From an uncultured Lacinutrix sp. (lineage in GTDB: Bacteria > Bacteroidota > Bacteroidia > Flavobacteriales > Flavobacteriaceae), in contig NZ_CANMRQ010000007.1 in the NCBI RefSeq assembly GCF_947500325.1, positions 62,001 to 126,000 of the forward strand: a stretch of 64,000 nucleotides of DNA, read 5' to 3'. Within the stretch, counting starts at the first letter, position 1. The number at the start of each line of letters is the position of its first letter. The position numbers and the translations under genes are program-made. Below are positions 54,664 through 63,761 of this stretch, piece after piece. The notes under the pieces are model-generated. The model did not search any database and was not told the origin of the DNA. It saw only the letters and a list, made by a program, of their open reading frames with translations.

Positions 54664-55380
54664 ATGATTTCTAAACTTTCTATAATAATCCCTGCATATA
54701 ATGAAGCCTTAACGATACATTTAATTTTAAATAAGATTATAGATGTTAATTTAATAGGCAGTATTAAAAAGGAAATAATTATTATTAATGATTATAGTAG
54801 TGATGATACTAAAACTGTTGTAGATAATTATATTAATACTCATGGAGAAGAAGATATAAAACTCATTTCTCAAGATAAAAACTATGGAAAAGGAGCTGCT
54901 ATTCATAGAGGCATTAAAGAGGCTACAGGTGACCTAATTATAATACAAGATGCCGATTTAGAATATAACCCAAATGAGTATAATGATTTGCTTAAACCAA
55001 TATTAGATGGATTTGCAGATGTTGTTTATGGTAGCCGATTTAAAGGAGGACATCCACATAGAGTATTGTTTTTTTGGCATAGTTTAGGAAATAAATTCTT
55101 AACGTTTATTAGTAATATGATGACTAATATGAATTTTACAGATATGGAAACATGCTATAAATTATTTAGAGCAGAACATCTAAAATCTTTAAAATTAAAG
55201 GAAAAACGTTTTGGATTTGAACCAGAAGTAACTGCCAAAATATCTCGAATAAAAAATATAAGAGCTTATGAAGTTGGTATAAGTTATTATGGAAGAACTT
55301 ATGCAGAAGGAAAAAAAATTGGATGGAAAGATGGAGTTCGAGCTATTTATTGCATTTTAAAATATAAATTTTTAAAATAA
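54664..55380 (+). CDS. Dolichol-phosphate-mannose synthase-like GT2
   Basis: A 238-residue GT2 with the compact DPMS form: [14 protein letters not shown] (5-18), INDYSSDDT (41-49), [18 protein letters not shown] (73-90), and the QDADLEYNP metal site (95-103); [11 protein letters not shown] and [13 protein letters not shown] complete the pattern. Such enzymes charge a polyprenyl phosphate with a single sugar for use outside the membrane, or act directly on lipid-linked intermediates. No membrane helices. A polyprenyl-P-sugar product could donate to a periplasmic transferase, but none is obvious here. Confidence 0.88.
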   Translation: MISKLSIIIPAYNEALTIHLILNKIIDVNLIGSIKKEIIIINDYSSDDTKTVVDNYINTHGEEDIKLISQDKNYGKGAAIHRGIKEATGDLIIIQDADLEYNPNEYNDLLKPILDGFADVVYGSRFKGGHPHRVLFFWHSLGNKFLTFISNMMTNMNFTDMETCYKLFRAEHLKSLKLKEKRFGFEPEVTAKISRIKNIRAYEVGISYYGRTYAEGKKIGWKDGVRAIYCILKYKFLK

Positions 55381-55401
55381 CTTAAGGTTTCAAAACTCAG
55401 T

Positions 55402-56523
55402 ATGAAGTTTTTAATCATTTCACATGTAGGACATAAACAAAAAGGTAGCCAATGGTTTGCCTACGCGCCATATGTACGTGAAATGAACATGTGGTTAAAT
55501 CATGTAAGTGAAGTTGAAATAGTAGCTCCCAAAATAACAGATACTATTTCTCCAATAGATATAGCATATAAAGGAAATAAAATAAAACTAACTCAAGTAC
55601 CTTCTATTGCTTTTGTAAATCCTAAAAAGGCAATAATGTCATTATTTAATTTGCCTATAATATTATTTAATTTAATAAATGCATGCCGTCGTGCAGATCA
55701 TATACATTTGCGATGTCCAGGGAATATTGGCTTACTTGGATGTATTATTCAAATTTTTTTTCCAAAGAAAATAAAGACAGCAAAATATGCAGGAAATTGG
55801 GATCCTAAAGCAAAACAACCTTTAAGTTATAACTTCCAAAAATGGTTGTTATCTAATACATTACTTACCAGGAATATGCAGGTTTTAGTTTATGGTGAAT
55901 GGGAAAAACAAACCAAAAACATAAAACCTTTTTTTACAGCAACTTATAAGCAATCAGAAATAGTATCTATAGAAAATAGAGATTATTCAACTGTTTTAAA
56001 TTTTGTTTTTATTGGGAGTTTAGTAGAAGGTAAGCGTCCATTGCTAACAGTCAAAATTATTCAAAGACTAATAGATGAAGGTATTATAGTAAATTTAGAT
56101 ATGTATGGAGATGGTGTTTTAAAAAACGATTTGGAGCAGTACATTCTTAGTAATAACTTATCTAAATTTGTAAAACTGCACGGAAACCAATCTAAAGAAG
56201 TTATACAAGACGCTATAAAAAAAGCACATTTTTCTATCTTGCCATCTAAGTCAGAAGGTTGGCCAAAAGCCATTGCAGAAGCTATGTTTTTTGGAGCAAT
56301 ACCAATAGTTACTAAAATCTCATGTGTTCCTTATATGTTAAATAATGGACAACGAGGATTATTAATAGAACCTAATTTAGAGAAAGCAGTTATTGAAATT
56401 GTAAATGCCTTAGAGAATAATGAAGAATTAAAAAATAAATCTCAAGCTGCTAAAGACTGGTCGCAACTTTATACTCTAGATTTGTTTGAAAACGAAATAG
56501 CTAAACTTATTAAAAATAATTAA
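55402..56523 (+). CDS. Glycosyltransferase family 4
   Basis: A 373-residue GT-B enzyme. LIISHVGHKQKGSQWFAYAPYV opens the N-terminal domain, HIHLRCPGNIGLLG is the acceptor-side loop, LNFVFIGSLVEGKRPLL opens the donor domain, and PSKSEGWPKAIAEAMFFGAI holds the EX7E motif. A 21-base spacer precedes it. Similar proteins act in flavobacterial capsule or EPS loci. Substrate unknown. Confidence 0.88.
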   Translation: MKFLIISHVGHKQKGSQWFAYAPYVREMNMWLNHVSEVEIVAPKITDTISPIDIAYKGNKIKLTQVPSIAFVNPKKAIMSLFNLPIILFNLINACRRADHIHLRCPGNIGLLGCIIQIFFPKKIKTAKYAGNWDPKAKQPLSYNFQKWLLSNTLLTRNMQVLVYGEWEKQTKNIKPFFTATYKQSEIVSIENRDYSTVLNFVFIGSLVEGKRPLLTVKIIQRLIDEGIIVNLDMYGDGVLKNDLEQYILSNNLSKFVKLHGNQSKEVIQDAIKKAHFSILPSKSEGWPKAIAEAMFFGAIPIVTKISCVPYMLNNGQRGLLIEPNLEKAVIEIVNALENNEELKNKSQAAKDWSQLYTLDLFENEIAKLIKNN

Positions 56524-56529
56524 AACTTA

Positions 56530-57609
56530 GTGCGAGTACTACAATTAATAGATTCTTTACATGCAGGAGGCGCAGAACGTGTAGCTGTAAGCTTAGCTAA
56601 TACTTTAGTTAATAAAGTTGAAAAATCGTATCTATGTGTTACTCGTGAAGAAGGTTTGCTAAAAGAAACTATAGTTGATGAAGTTGGTTATCTATACCTT
56701 AATAAAAAATCAACATTAGATTTTAAAGCTATTAAAAGTCTAAGTAAGTTTATTAAAACTCAAGAAATACATATAATTCATGCGCATTCTAGTTCTTTTT
56801 TTATTGCTTCTATTATGAGAATGTTAAATAGTAAATTGAAGATTGTATGGCATGATCACTATGGGAAAAGTGAATTTTTAGAAGAAAGACCAAAAAGTGT
56901 TTTACGATTTTGTTCTCGTTTTTTTAATCATGTATTTAGCGTAAATATCATATTAAAAGTTTGGGCAGAGCAAGTTTTAAAGGCCAAAACAGTTAGTTAT
57001 TTACCTAATTTCGCAGTAAAAAGTGAAACAGAGAACATTACAGATTTAAAGGGCGAATCTGGCAAACGCATAGTATGTTTGGCAAACTTAAGAAAACAGA
57101 AAGACCACCATAATTTATTAATTGCTTTTAAAGAAATAAAAGAAAAATATCCGCGTTGGACATTGCATTTGGTTGGTAAGGATTTTAAAGATGAATATTC
57201 TCAATCTCTATATAGCTTTATAAAAAAAGAAAACTTAAATAATCATGTACATGTTTATGGTAGTTGTCCAGATACTTTTGCTATTTTAAAGCAAAGTACC
57301 ATTGGAGTTCTATCTTCATCTTCAGAAGGATTGCCTATAGCATTATTAGAATACGGTTTAGCAGGGTTACCTGTAATTGTTACTAATGTTGGAGAGTGCA
57401 ATCAGGTACTTTTACAAGGAGCACTAGGGCAAATAGTACCTTCAAAAAATGTAGATTTGATGTACAATGCTATTATTAAGTATATTGAAGATCCTAATTA
57501 TAGAGAGCAACATGCAAAGGCATTTAAGCAACATATAAACGATAATTACTCAGCTAATCATACTGTTGAAAAAGTAAAACAAACCTATTTAGAAATTTTA
57601 AATTACTAA
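56530..57609 (+). CDS. Glycosyltransferase family 4
   Basis: A 359-residue GT-B enzyme starting at GTG 56530. RVLQLIDSLHAGGAERVAVS is the typical GT4 N-terminus with the AGGAER loop; IIHAHSSSFFIASIM and WHDHYGKSEFLEERP follow; the donor site is SSSEGLPIALLEYGLAGLPV with the EX7E glutamates. This subgroup often includes galactosyl, glucosyl or GlcNAc transferases. It shares one base with the start of the Wzy-like gene. Confidence 0.9.
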   Translation: MRVLQLIDSLHAGGAERVAVSLANTLVNKVEKSYLCVTREEGLLKETIVDEVGYLYLNKKSTLDFKAIKSLSKFIKTQEIHIIHAHSSSFFIASIMRMLNSKLKIVWHDHYGKSEFLEERPKSVLRFCSRFFNHVFSVNIILKVWAEQVLKAKTVSYLPNFAVKSETENITDLKGESGKRIVCLANLRKQKDHHNLLIAFKEIKEKYPRWTLHLVGKDFKDEYSQSLYSFIKKENLNNHVHVYGSCPDTFAILKQSTIGVLSSSSEGLPIALLEYGLAGLPVIVTNVGECNQVLLQGALGQIVPSKNVDLMYNAIIKYIEDPNYREQHAKAFKQHINDNYSANHTVEKVKQTYLEILNY

Positions 57610-58967
57610 TGAGTTTATTTAAAGATATAAAATTAATTGGTTTCCATATTGCGATTGCAATAGCTGTTTATACAGTACCAGTAATTTCTAATCTTTATCT
57701 AATAGGTATTTTTATAACCTTTTTTTTTAGAATAATTAGAGTAAAGGAAAAAGAGCGTACGTTAGAAATATTATTAGCTTGTGGTTATGTTGTTGGTGCA
57801 GAAGTGTTTATTAGAATGACTGGAGGTAGTATTTTATATGAAGCTTCTAAGTACATGGTTATTTTCTTTTGCCTAACTGGAGTCATCACTATAAGAATCT
57901 CTCAAAATAGTTTTATATACATACTTTACTTGTTATTACTTATACCAGGTATTTTTGTTGCCGGATTAAACTTAGGCGCAAATACGGTTATTAGAAAGGC
58001 AATAGCATTCAATTTAAGTGGTCCAGTATGTCTAGGTATTGTAGCTATATTTTGTTATCGTAAAGCGATTAGTTATTCTAATTTTCATAAGTTATTATAT
58101 TATATAACATTGCCACTTATATCAACAACAACTTATTTGTTTTTATATAACCCTAGTGTAAAAGAAGTTATTAATAGTACAGGATCTAATTTTGCAACCT
58201 CTGGAGGTTTTGGACCCAATCAAGTAGCAACTGTTCTAGGAATAGCAATGTTTGTTTTTACTGTTAGGTTTTTTACTAAATCACCATATAAATTATATAA
58301 CCTTATTAATATCGTTTTGTTGGGGGTTATTTCTTTTAGGGCTATTGTTACATTTAGTCGTGGAGGTGTTTTTGTAGCATTTATAATGATAGCTTCATTT
58401 TTATTTTATTACTATAAAAAATCTAATAAAAAGAATAAAAAACGAACCCTTTATTTAGTAGCTTTATTTGTTGTGTTTGGAGGGTTTGTATGGGCGATTT
58501 CTTCTGCAGAAACGAGTGGTTTTATTGATAAACGCTATAATAATGAAGATGCTTTAGGGCGAGAGAAAAAAGATATTTCTACAGGTAGAGGAGATTTAAT
58601 TTCCTTTGAATTAAATGAGTTTTTAGAAAACCCAATTTTCGGAATTGGAGTAGGTAAGGTAAAAGAAATAAGGTTAGAGGAAACAGGCATTGAAGCAGCT
58701 TCTCATAACGAAATGAGTAGAATATTATCAGAGCATGGTATATTTGGTCTCTTTGCTTTTAGTATTTTGTTTATCACGCCTTTGTTTTTAAGAATTAAAA
58801 ATAGATCTAATATATTTTTCTATTCATTTTTTCTATTTTGGTTCCTAACTATTAACCATTCTTCAATGCGTATAGCTGCACCAGCATTTATTTATGGACT
58901 AAGTTTACTAAATATTATTTATGAAAAACCTATTGTACATAGGAAACAAATTATCGAAAACAGGTAA
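57609..58967 (+). CDS. O-antigen ligase/polymerase family membrane protein (Wzy/WaaL type)
   Basis: A 452-residue protein with about twelve membrane helices and one large periplasmic loop at about residues 290-380. That loop contains STGRGDLISFELNEF and ends with SHNEMSRILSEHGIFGLF, the conserved segment of the Wzy_C/O-antigen ligase family. Such proteins either polymerise repeat units (Wzy) or ligate the chain to lipid A core (WaaL), and sequence alone does not separate the two. The presence of the Wzm/Wzt exporter would fit a ligase; the Wza/Wzc pair would fit a polymerase. It shares one base with the upstream GT4 and overlaps the downstream GT4 by 47 bases. Confidence 0.82.
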   Translation: MSLFKDIKLIGFHIAIAIAVYTVPVISNLYLIGIFITFFFRIIRVKEKERTLEILLACGYVVGAEVFIRMTGGSILYEASKYMVIFFCLTGVITIRISQNSFIYILYLLLLIPGIFVAGLNLGANTVIRKAIAFNLSGPVCLGIVAIFCYRKAISYSNFHKLLYYITLPLISTTTYLFLYNPSVKEVINSTGSNFATSGGFGPNQVATVLGIAMFVFTVRFFTKSPYKLYNLINIVLLGVISFRAIVTFSRGGVFVAFIMIASFLFYYYKKSNKKNKKRTLYLVALFVVFGGFVWAISSAETSGFIDKRYNNEDALGREKKDISTGRGDLISFELNEFLENPIFGIGVGKVKEIRLEETGIEAASHNEMSRILSEHGIFGLFAFSILFITPLFLRIKNRSNIFFYSFFLFWFLTINHSSMRIAAPAFIYGLSLLNIIYEKPIVHRKQIIENR

Positions 58968-59931
58968 AACAGTTACCACTATTGAAACTTTGAGTGCTAA
59001 TTTTGTGGCTGAAGGTTTTAAAGTTAAATCAGTATCTAGTATAGCTAATAAATGGTTTAGGTTTTTAGATATGTTGTTCGCTGTTATTAGGTATTCAAAA
59101 TGGGCAGATTATGTACTTATAGACACTTATAGTACTCAAAATTTTTATTATGCATATGCTACAAGTCAATTGTGTCGTTTTTTCAAATTAAAATATTTAC
59201 CAATATTACATGGAGGAAATTTACCAAAACGATTAGAAAATAGTCCTAAATTTAGCCAAGCTATTTTTAAAAATGCCTATATAAATATAGCGCCTTCAAA
59301 GTATACTCAAGACGCTTTTAAAAATCAAAATATTAATAATGTTTCTGTTATTCCTAATAGTATAATATTAAAAAATTATACTTTTAAACCTCGCGAAATA
59401 AATACGGTAAAATTACTTTGGGTACGGTCGTTTTCTAAATTATACAATCCTAAATTAGCTATTGATATTTTAAATAAACTTAAACATAGTAATATTGAAA
59501 GTGAACTTTGTATGGTTGGCCCAGATAACGATGGAAGTTTAGAAGAAACAAAACAATATGCAGAAGAGTTAAAACTTGATGTGAACTTTACAGGAAGATT
59601 GTCTAAAAAAGAATGGATTGATTTGTCTAAAAAGTCTAATGTTTTTATTAATACTACTAATTTTGATAATATGCCTGTGAGTGTTATAGAAACTATGGCA
59701 TTAGGGTTACCTGTAGTGTCCACAAATGTTGGTGGGTTGCCGTATTTAATTAATAATAATGTTAACGGAGTAATGGTACCTGCTAATGATGCAGATGCTT
59801 TTGTAGAAGCGATTTTAAACTTAAAAAATAACACTAAAGTAACTACAGAGATGATAAAAAATGCTAGAAAAACAGCAGAACAGTTTCAATGGCATACAGT
59901 AAAAGAGAAATGGAAAAATACATTGTCGTAA
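58921..59931 (+). CDS. Glycosyltransferase family 4
   Basis: A 336-residue GT-B enzyme. NLLYIGNKLSKTGKTVTTIE gives the N-terminal glycine loop, YLPILHGGNLPKRLE and IAPSKYTQDAF are acceptor-side segments, and FDNMPVSVIETMALGLPVV holds the donor EX7E motif. The ATG lies inside the Wzy-like gene (47-base overlap), which shows tight coupling. The segment corresponds well with flavobacterial GT4 proteins placed just before the initiating transferase. Confidence 0.9.
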   Translation: MKNLLYIGNKLSKTGKTVTTIETLSANFVAEGFKVKSVSSIANKWFRFLDMLFAVIRYSKWADYVLIDTYSTQNFYYAYATSQLCRFFKLKYLPILHGGNLPKRLENSPKFSQAIFKNAYINIAPSKYTQDAFKNQNINNVSVIPNSIILKNYTFKPREINTVKLLWVRSFSKLYNPKLAIDILNKLKHSNIESELCMVGPDNDGSLEETKQYAEELKLDVNFTGRLSKKEWIDLSKKSNVFINTTNFDNMPVSVIETMALGLPVVSTNVGGLPYLINNNVNGVMVPANDADAFVEAILNLKNNTKVTTEMIKNARKTAEQFQWHTVKEKWKNTLS

Positions 59932-59990
59932 AATTTGTTGTATTAGCTCTTTTACTTACTATCTTTACAATTGCTATTATATCTAATTAA
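59910..59990 (+). CDS. 26-residue membrane mini-ORF before the initiating transferase
   Basis: An ATG at 59910, inside the last 22 bases of the GT4 gene, opens a 26-codon frame encoding a short charged start (MEKY) followed by one hydrophobic helix (VVKFVVLALLLTIFTIAII) and SN. Its stop codon overlaps the next ATG by one base (TAATG). Overlap on both sides is the same coupling pattern used by the real genes around it. It may be a small membrane protein, or simply a translational relay for the next gene. Confidence 0.45.
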   Translation: MEKYIVVKFVVLALLLTIFTIAIISN

Positions 59991-61381
59991 TGAATAAGAG
60001 TAGTATTCACTTTGAAATTTCAGAACGTAAAGTACTATTACGTATTTTCGACTTACTTTTTGTAGGTTTTGCTTTATATGGCTTAAGTCATGTCCCCGGA
60101 TTCGATTATTTTACTATAAATGAGTATAATTGGAGATGGCTTATTGTGCTCGCCATTTATATAATGGGTTTTGGTACTATTTTCGAATTATACGATTTAC
60201 AGAAATCTAGTAAAATGGAATCCGTTACAGGAACAGTGATTGTTACTAGTTCTGTTACTGTATTGTTTTACTTGTTAACTCCTTGGTTTACGCCTTCTTT
60301 ACCAGAAAATCGTCTGCAAATTGTTTACTTTTTTCTTGCTATTACTTTGGCTTTGTTACTATGGAGATTGGCTTATATTAATTTTGTTTCTTCTGCTAGA
60401 TTTTATAAAAAAGTTTTGTTAGTTGGAGAGACTTCTAATATAGAAAATATAGTAGATGCTTTTAAAAAAGCAGATCCAAACTATAAAATTATTGGATTTA
60501 TTAATTGTGAAACTAAAAAACAAGATGCTATAAAGTTTAAAGGTGTTCCTGAATATAGACCTGAAGATATTCATAGCATAATTGCTGAGGAAAATATTTC
60601 TGAAGTAGTTATAGCTACTTATAATTCTGAAACAATTACATCAAGTATTTATACCGATTTAATTCATTTATTAGAAAAAGGATTTCCTATTAGAGAATAT
60701 ACGCAAGTATATGAAGATATGACCTATCGGGTGCCTGTTCAATTTGTAGGAAAAGATTTTTATAAATATTTTCCATTTAGCCGGAATAATAAAAACAAGT
60801 TGTTTTTAGCTTATAGGCGTATTTTTGATATTTTAATCTCTCTTACGGGCTTATTGTTTGGAATCTTATTTTTACCATTTATATTAATTGGAAACCTAAT
60901 TGGTAATCGCGGACCATTATTTTATACGCAAGAACGTGTTGGTATGAATGGAAAACTTTTTGGTATTTATAAATTTAGAACCATGGTTACAGATGCTGAA
61001 GCAAATGGTGCCGTTTGGGCTAAAAAGAATGATTCTCGTATCACAGTTTTTGGAAAGTTTTTAAGAACAAGCAGATTAGACGAAATACCTCAATTTATAA
61101 ATATTTTAAAAGGAGATATGAGTACTATTGGTCCAAGACCAGAAAGACCTATGTTTGTTAGTGAGCTCTCACAAGTAATCCCTTTTTATGAAACTAGGCA
61201 TATAGTAAAACCAGGGCTTACAGGTTGGGCACAAGTAAAAGCGCGTTACGGAGCCAGTATTGATGATAGTTTAGTGAAATTACAATATGACTTATATTAT
61301 ATTAAACACCGTAGTTTTATACTAGATTTTAATATTATTATAAAAACGTTAAGCACAGTTATTTTCTTTCGAGGACAATAA
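59990..61381 (+). CDS. Undecaprenyl-phosphate glycosyl-1-phosphate transferase, WcaJ/PHPT type
   Basis: Starts the repeat unit by putting the first sugar phosphate on undecaprenyl phosphate. The 463-residue protein has four N-terminal membrane helices (about 12-120), a Rossmann-like CoA-binding-fold domain (about 135-230, KKVLLVGETSNIENIV), another hydrophobic segment (about 282-303), and the catalytic bacterial-sugar-transferase domain: FGIYKFRTMVTDAE, SRLDEIPQFINILKGDMS, and IGPRPERP, then KPGLTGWAQVKARYG. The sugar is likely glucose, galactose or a HexNAc derivative. It is the last gene of the run and stops five bases before the opposite-strand stop of the next gene. Confidence 0.93.
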   Translation: MNKSSIHFEISERKVLLRIFDLLFVGFALYGLSHVPGFDYFTINEYNWRWLIVLAIYIMGFGTIFELYDLQKSSKMESVTGTVIVTSSVTVLFYLLTPWFTPSLPENRLQIVYFFLAITLALLLWRLAYINFVSSARFYKKVLLVGETSNIENIVDAFKKADPNYKIIGFINCETKKQDAIKFKGVPEYRPEDIHSIIAEENISEVVIATYNSETITSSIYTDLIHLLEKGFPIREYTQVYEDMTYRVPVQFVGKDFYKYFPFSRNNKNKLFLAYRRIFDILISLTGLLFGILFLPFILIGNLIGNRGPLFYTQERVGMNGKLFGIYKFRTMVTDAEANGAVWAKKNDSRITVFGKFLRTSRLDEIPQFINILKGDMSTIGPRPERPMFVSELSQVIPFYETRHIVKPGLTGWAQVKARYGASIDDSLVKLQYDLYYIKHRSFILDFNIIIKTLSTVIFFRGQ

Positions 61382-61386
61382 TAAGT

Positions 61387-62556
61387 TTATTGCGCTTGAG
61401 ATTTATAAAATTTAATTAAATAAACATAACGAACTATAAGTGCAACTGCCAATGGAAATAAGGCAGGAGCAAAGCGTTGTACACCAACAATCCAATGAAG
61501 AGCCATTAAGCAAAGCATAATAATTAGCAATTTTATAAATTTAATAAACCAACGTTTAGCAATGGTTTTGTAAGCTTGGGATATTACTATTAAGCTAAAA
61601 GGGAAAGCCCATAGTAAATTATAATTAAAAGCAGTGGCTGTATGATCTGTAGCAAACCAAAGTAAAAGAATAAAAACACCAATAACTCCAGTTATTAAAA
61701 AGATTGAAACGTCTAACCATTTAGAACGTTTTTCTTTTTTGTTATCCTTATAAGTCACCCATAAAATAAATAAACCAACTAGACCTAAAATAAATATAGG
61801 ACTCATAAGGAAATTTCCTTTTTTATAAGATTCAGTTGGAGTATAAATTACCTTAGATTTTTTAACTAAAGGTGTATCTGTTCCTTTAAATTTTGCTTTT
61901 TCAAAAAATTGAAAAACATTTTCAGGAAGAAACATATACTCTCTAGGTTCTGCTTTTTTATCAATAACAGAGCCTAAAGCGATATCTATTCCTAAACTTC
62001 CCCAAGAATTCCAATTTAAATTATTTTGTATTAGTGTTCTAAATGTTTCAGCCTTGTACACATCAGGATTAATGTATTCAATATTACTATTTAAAACACT
62101 TTCAGAAACATCTCGCATTTTTGTGGCACAATTATCATAAAAGAAATCATAGAGATAAGCTCTGTTTTCAGGTTTGTTATTGTTTACTAAATACCTATAT
62201 AACTCACGCTTTTGATTTTCGTTTAAATTAAGTACTTGTTCTTTAATACTTCGGTTTTGTCTTTTATAAGAAAGAATAACGTCTTTACTTCTAGACTTAC
62301 CCATTAAATACTTTAGTTTTCCTCTTGCAAAATTTGTGTAAAAATTGGGGTCCTCAAAATTATACCTTCCGTAGTCATATATTACATCAATATAGTCGTT
62401 TTTTACTCTAAATCCATTATGTCCAAAAGCATCATTTAAAGAGTTTCCTGGTCCAATAGTAATAATACTAATCTCTGTGTTTTGAGATGTTGTAGAAATT
62501 TGAGAAAAAGAAATGTAGCTAAAAAGAAAAGTTAGCGAGAGTATAAAATGTTTCAT
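61387..62556 (-). CDS. DUF4105/Lnb-type membrane protein
   Basis: A 389-residue protein with a signal peptide (1-19), a periplasmic domain (about 25-230) of the DUF4105 family, now named the Lnb N-terminal periplasmic domain after a lipoprotein N-acyltransferase, and five or so C-terminal membrane helices (about 250-380). The periplasmic domain shows the expected IITIGPGNSLNDAFGHNGFRV and YDFFYDNCATKMRD segments. In this family the activity would be N-acylation of lipoproteins, but not all members have been tested. It follows the PorV-like gene by 16 bases on the minus strand. Confidence 0.8.
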   Translation of the reverse strand: MKHFILSLTFLFSYISFSQISTTSQNTEISIITIGPGNSLNDAFGHNGFRVKNDYIDVIYDYGRYNFEDPNFYTNFARGKLKYLMGKSRSKDVILSYKRQNRSIKEQVLNLNENQKRELYRYLVNNNKPENRAYLYDFFYDNCATKMRDVSESVLNSNIEYINPDVYKAETFRTLIQNNLNWNSWGSLGIDIALGSVIDKKAEPREYMFLPENVFQFFEKAKFKGTDTPLVKKSKVIYTPTESYKKGNFLMSPIFILGLVGLFILWVTYKDNKKEKRSKWLDVSIFLITGVIGVFILLLWFATDHTATAFNYNLLWAFPFSLIVISQAYKTIAKRWFIKFIKLLIIMLCLMALHWIVGVQRFAPALFPLAVALIVRYVYLIKFYKSQAQ

Positions 62557-62572
62557 GGATACTTAAAAAAAT

Positions 62573-63646
62573 CTATCTAAAGATACTTAAATCTAATTTC
62601 ACAGAAAACACATTAGAATATAAAGCGACACTTTGATCTCCAATATCTGTAAAGGCATAATCTACATGTATTCCTTTGTATTTAAAGCCAACACCTAAGC
62701 TTGGTTGAAATGTTAAGTTTTCGCTGGTATCGTCTATTTGGAGTTCATTTTGAAAATTACCAACGCCTCCACGTAAATATATCATGTCTATATAGCCAAA
62801 TTCAAAACCAAATGCAGGGTTAATACTGGCAAATGAAGTTGAAAAAATATCATTGTTTTCTTCAAAGCGAATATTTAAATCTAATTCGGCACGTAATGAA
62901 TAATCATAATGAAATATATAGCTTTTAGAAATTCCTATTTGTAATTTTGGTATTGTTATTTCGGTACTCTCAGGAATTTCTTGGTTTTGCCCATCAATTG
63001 CATCTTGTATTCTTGCTAATGCTTCATCATCATAACTCCATGAATTATAAGTAGTCGTAATATCACGAGCCATAATACCAAATTTCCAGTTCTTTCGTGC
63101 TTCAAATTGAATGGCAGCATCTAATCCAAAACCCCAAGAATTTGCAAAATCCCCTATAACACGTCTTATTACTTTAGCATTTATTCCATAACTAAAACCT
63201 TGAACAGGTAAACGTCTAGAATAAGATAAAGTTACACCATAATCTGCTGTAGAAAAAGAGCTTACACGATCGTAATTAACAGCACCTTGATCATCTATAA
63301 GTTGAGTAGTATCTAAAATGTCGTCAACAGCAAAACGTATTACAGATATACCTAAAGCACTTCGGTCATCAATTGGCTTTGCAAAAGCTAAGTAATCATA
63401 ATTTGCAATGTTTGCAAAATAACTAGAATGCATTAAAGCCAATTGGCTATCTTCTAAATTAACTAATCCAGCAGGATTCCAGTAGCCTGCATTAACATCA
63501 TTAGTATTTGCAGTAACTGCATTACTCATACCCAATGCAGCAGCATCAACACCAATATTCATAAATTCATTAGAATATTTAGTTTGTCCATAAAGTGTCA
63601 ATGACACTGTCACTATAACTAGTGTAAAAAGAGATTTCAATCGCAA
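62573..63646 (-). CDS. PorV/PorQ family outer-membrane protein
   Basis: A 357-residue beta-barrel protein with a signal peptide (1-20, ending LYGQ). The N-terminal SNEFMNIGVDAAALGMSNAV, then VNAGYWNPAGLVNL, is the family signature shared by the T9SS proteins PorV and PorQ. The rest alternates short polar turns and amphipathic strands, ending with an aromatic-rich C-terminal strand. It may be a PorV-like shuttle or an unrelated barrel of the same family. It heads the two-gene minus-strand unit with the DUF4105/Lnb gene. Confidence 0.85.
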   Translation of the reverse strand: MRLKSLFTLVIVTVSLTLYGQTKYSNEFMNIGVDAAALGMSNAVTANTNDVNAGYWNPAGLVNLEDSQLALMHSSYFANIANYDYLAFAKPIDDRSALGISVIRFAVDDILDTTQLIDDQGAVNYDRVSSFSTADYGVTLSYSRRLPVQGFSYGINAKVIRRVIGDFANSWGFGLDAAIQFEARKNWKFGIMARDITTTYNSWSYDDEALARIQDAIDGQNQEIPESTEITIPKLQIGISKSYIFHYDYSLRAELDLNIRFEENNDIFSTSFASINPAFGFEFGYIDMIYLRGGVGNFQNELQIDDTSENLTFQPSLGVGFKYKGIHVDYAFTDIGDQSVALYSNVFSVKLDLSIFR

Positions 63647-63761
63647 ATTTTTTACAAAGATGGTACAATTTTTCTATATATTAAACTTCAAATTAAATAG
63701 TATATTGTATTATCCTTTTTTTAGACGTAAATACTTTCCTATTTTTACAAAAAACTAACCA

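Noticed and set aside
59376-59834. 152-codon open frame on the minus strand inside the last GT4 gene
   Set aside because: It mirrors a strongly coding plus-strand gene, has no motif and no promoter; it is a shadow frame.
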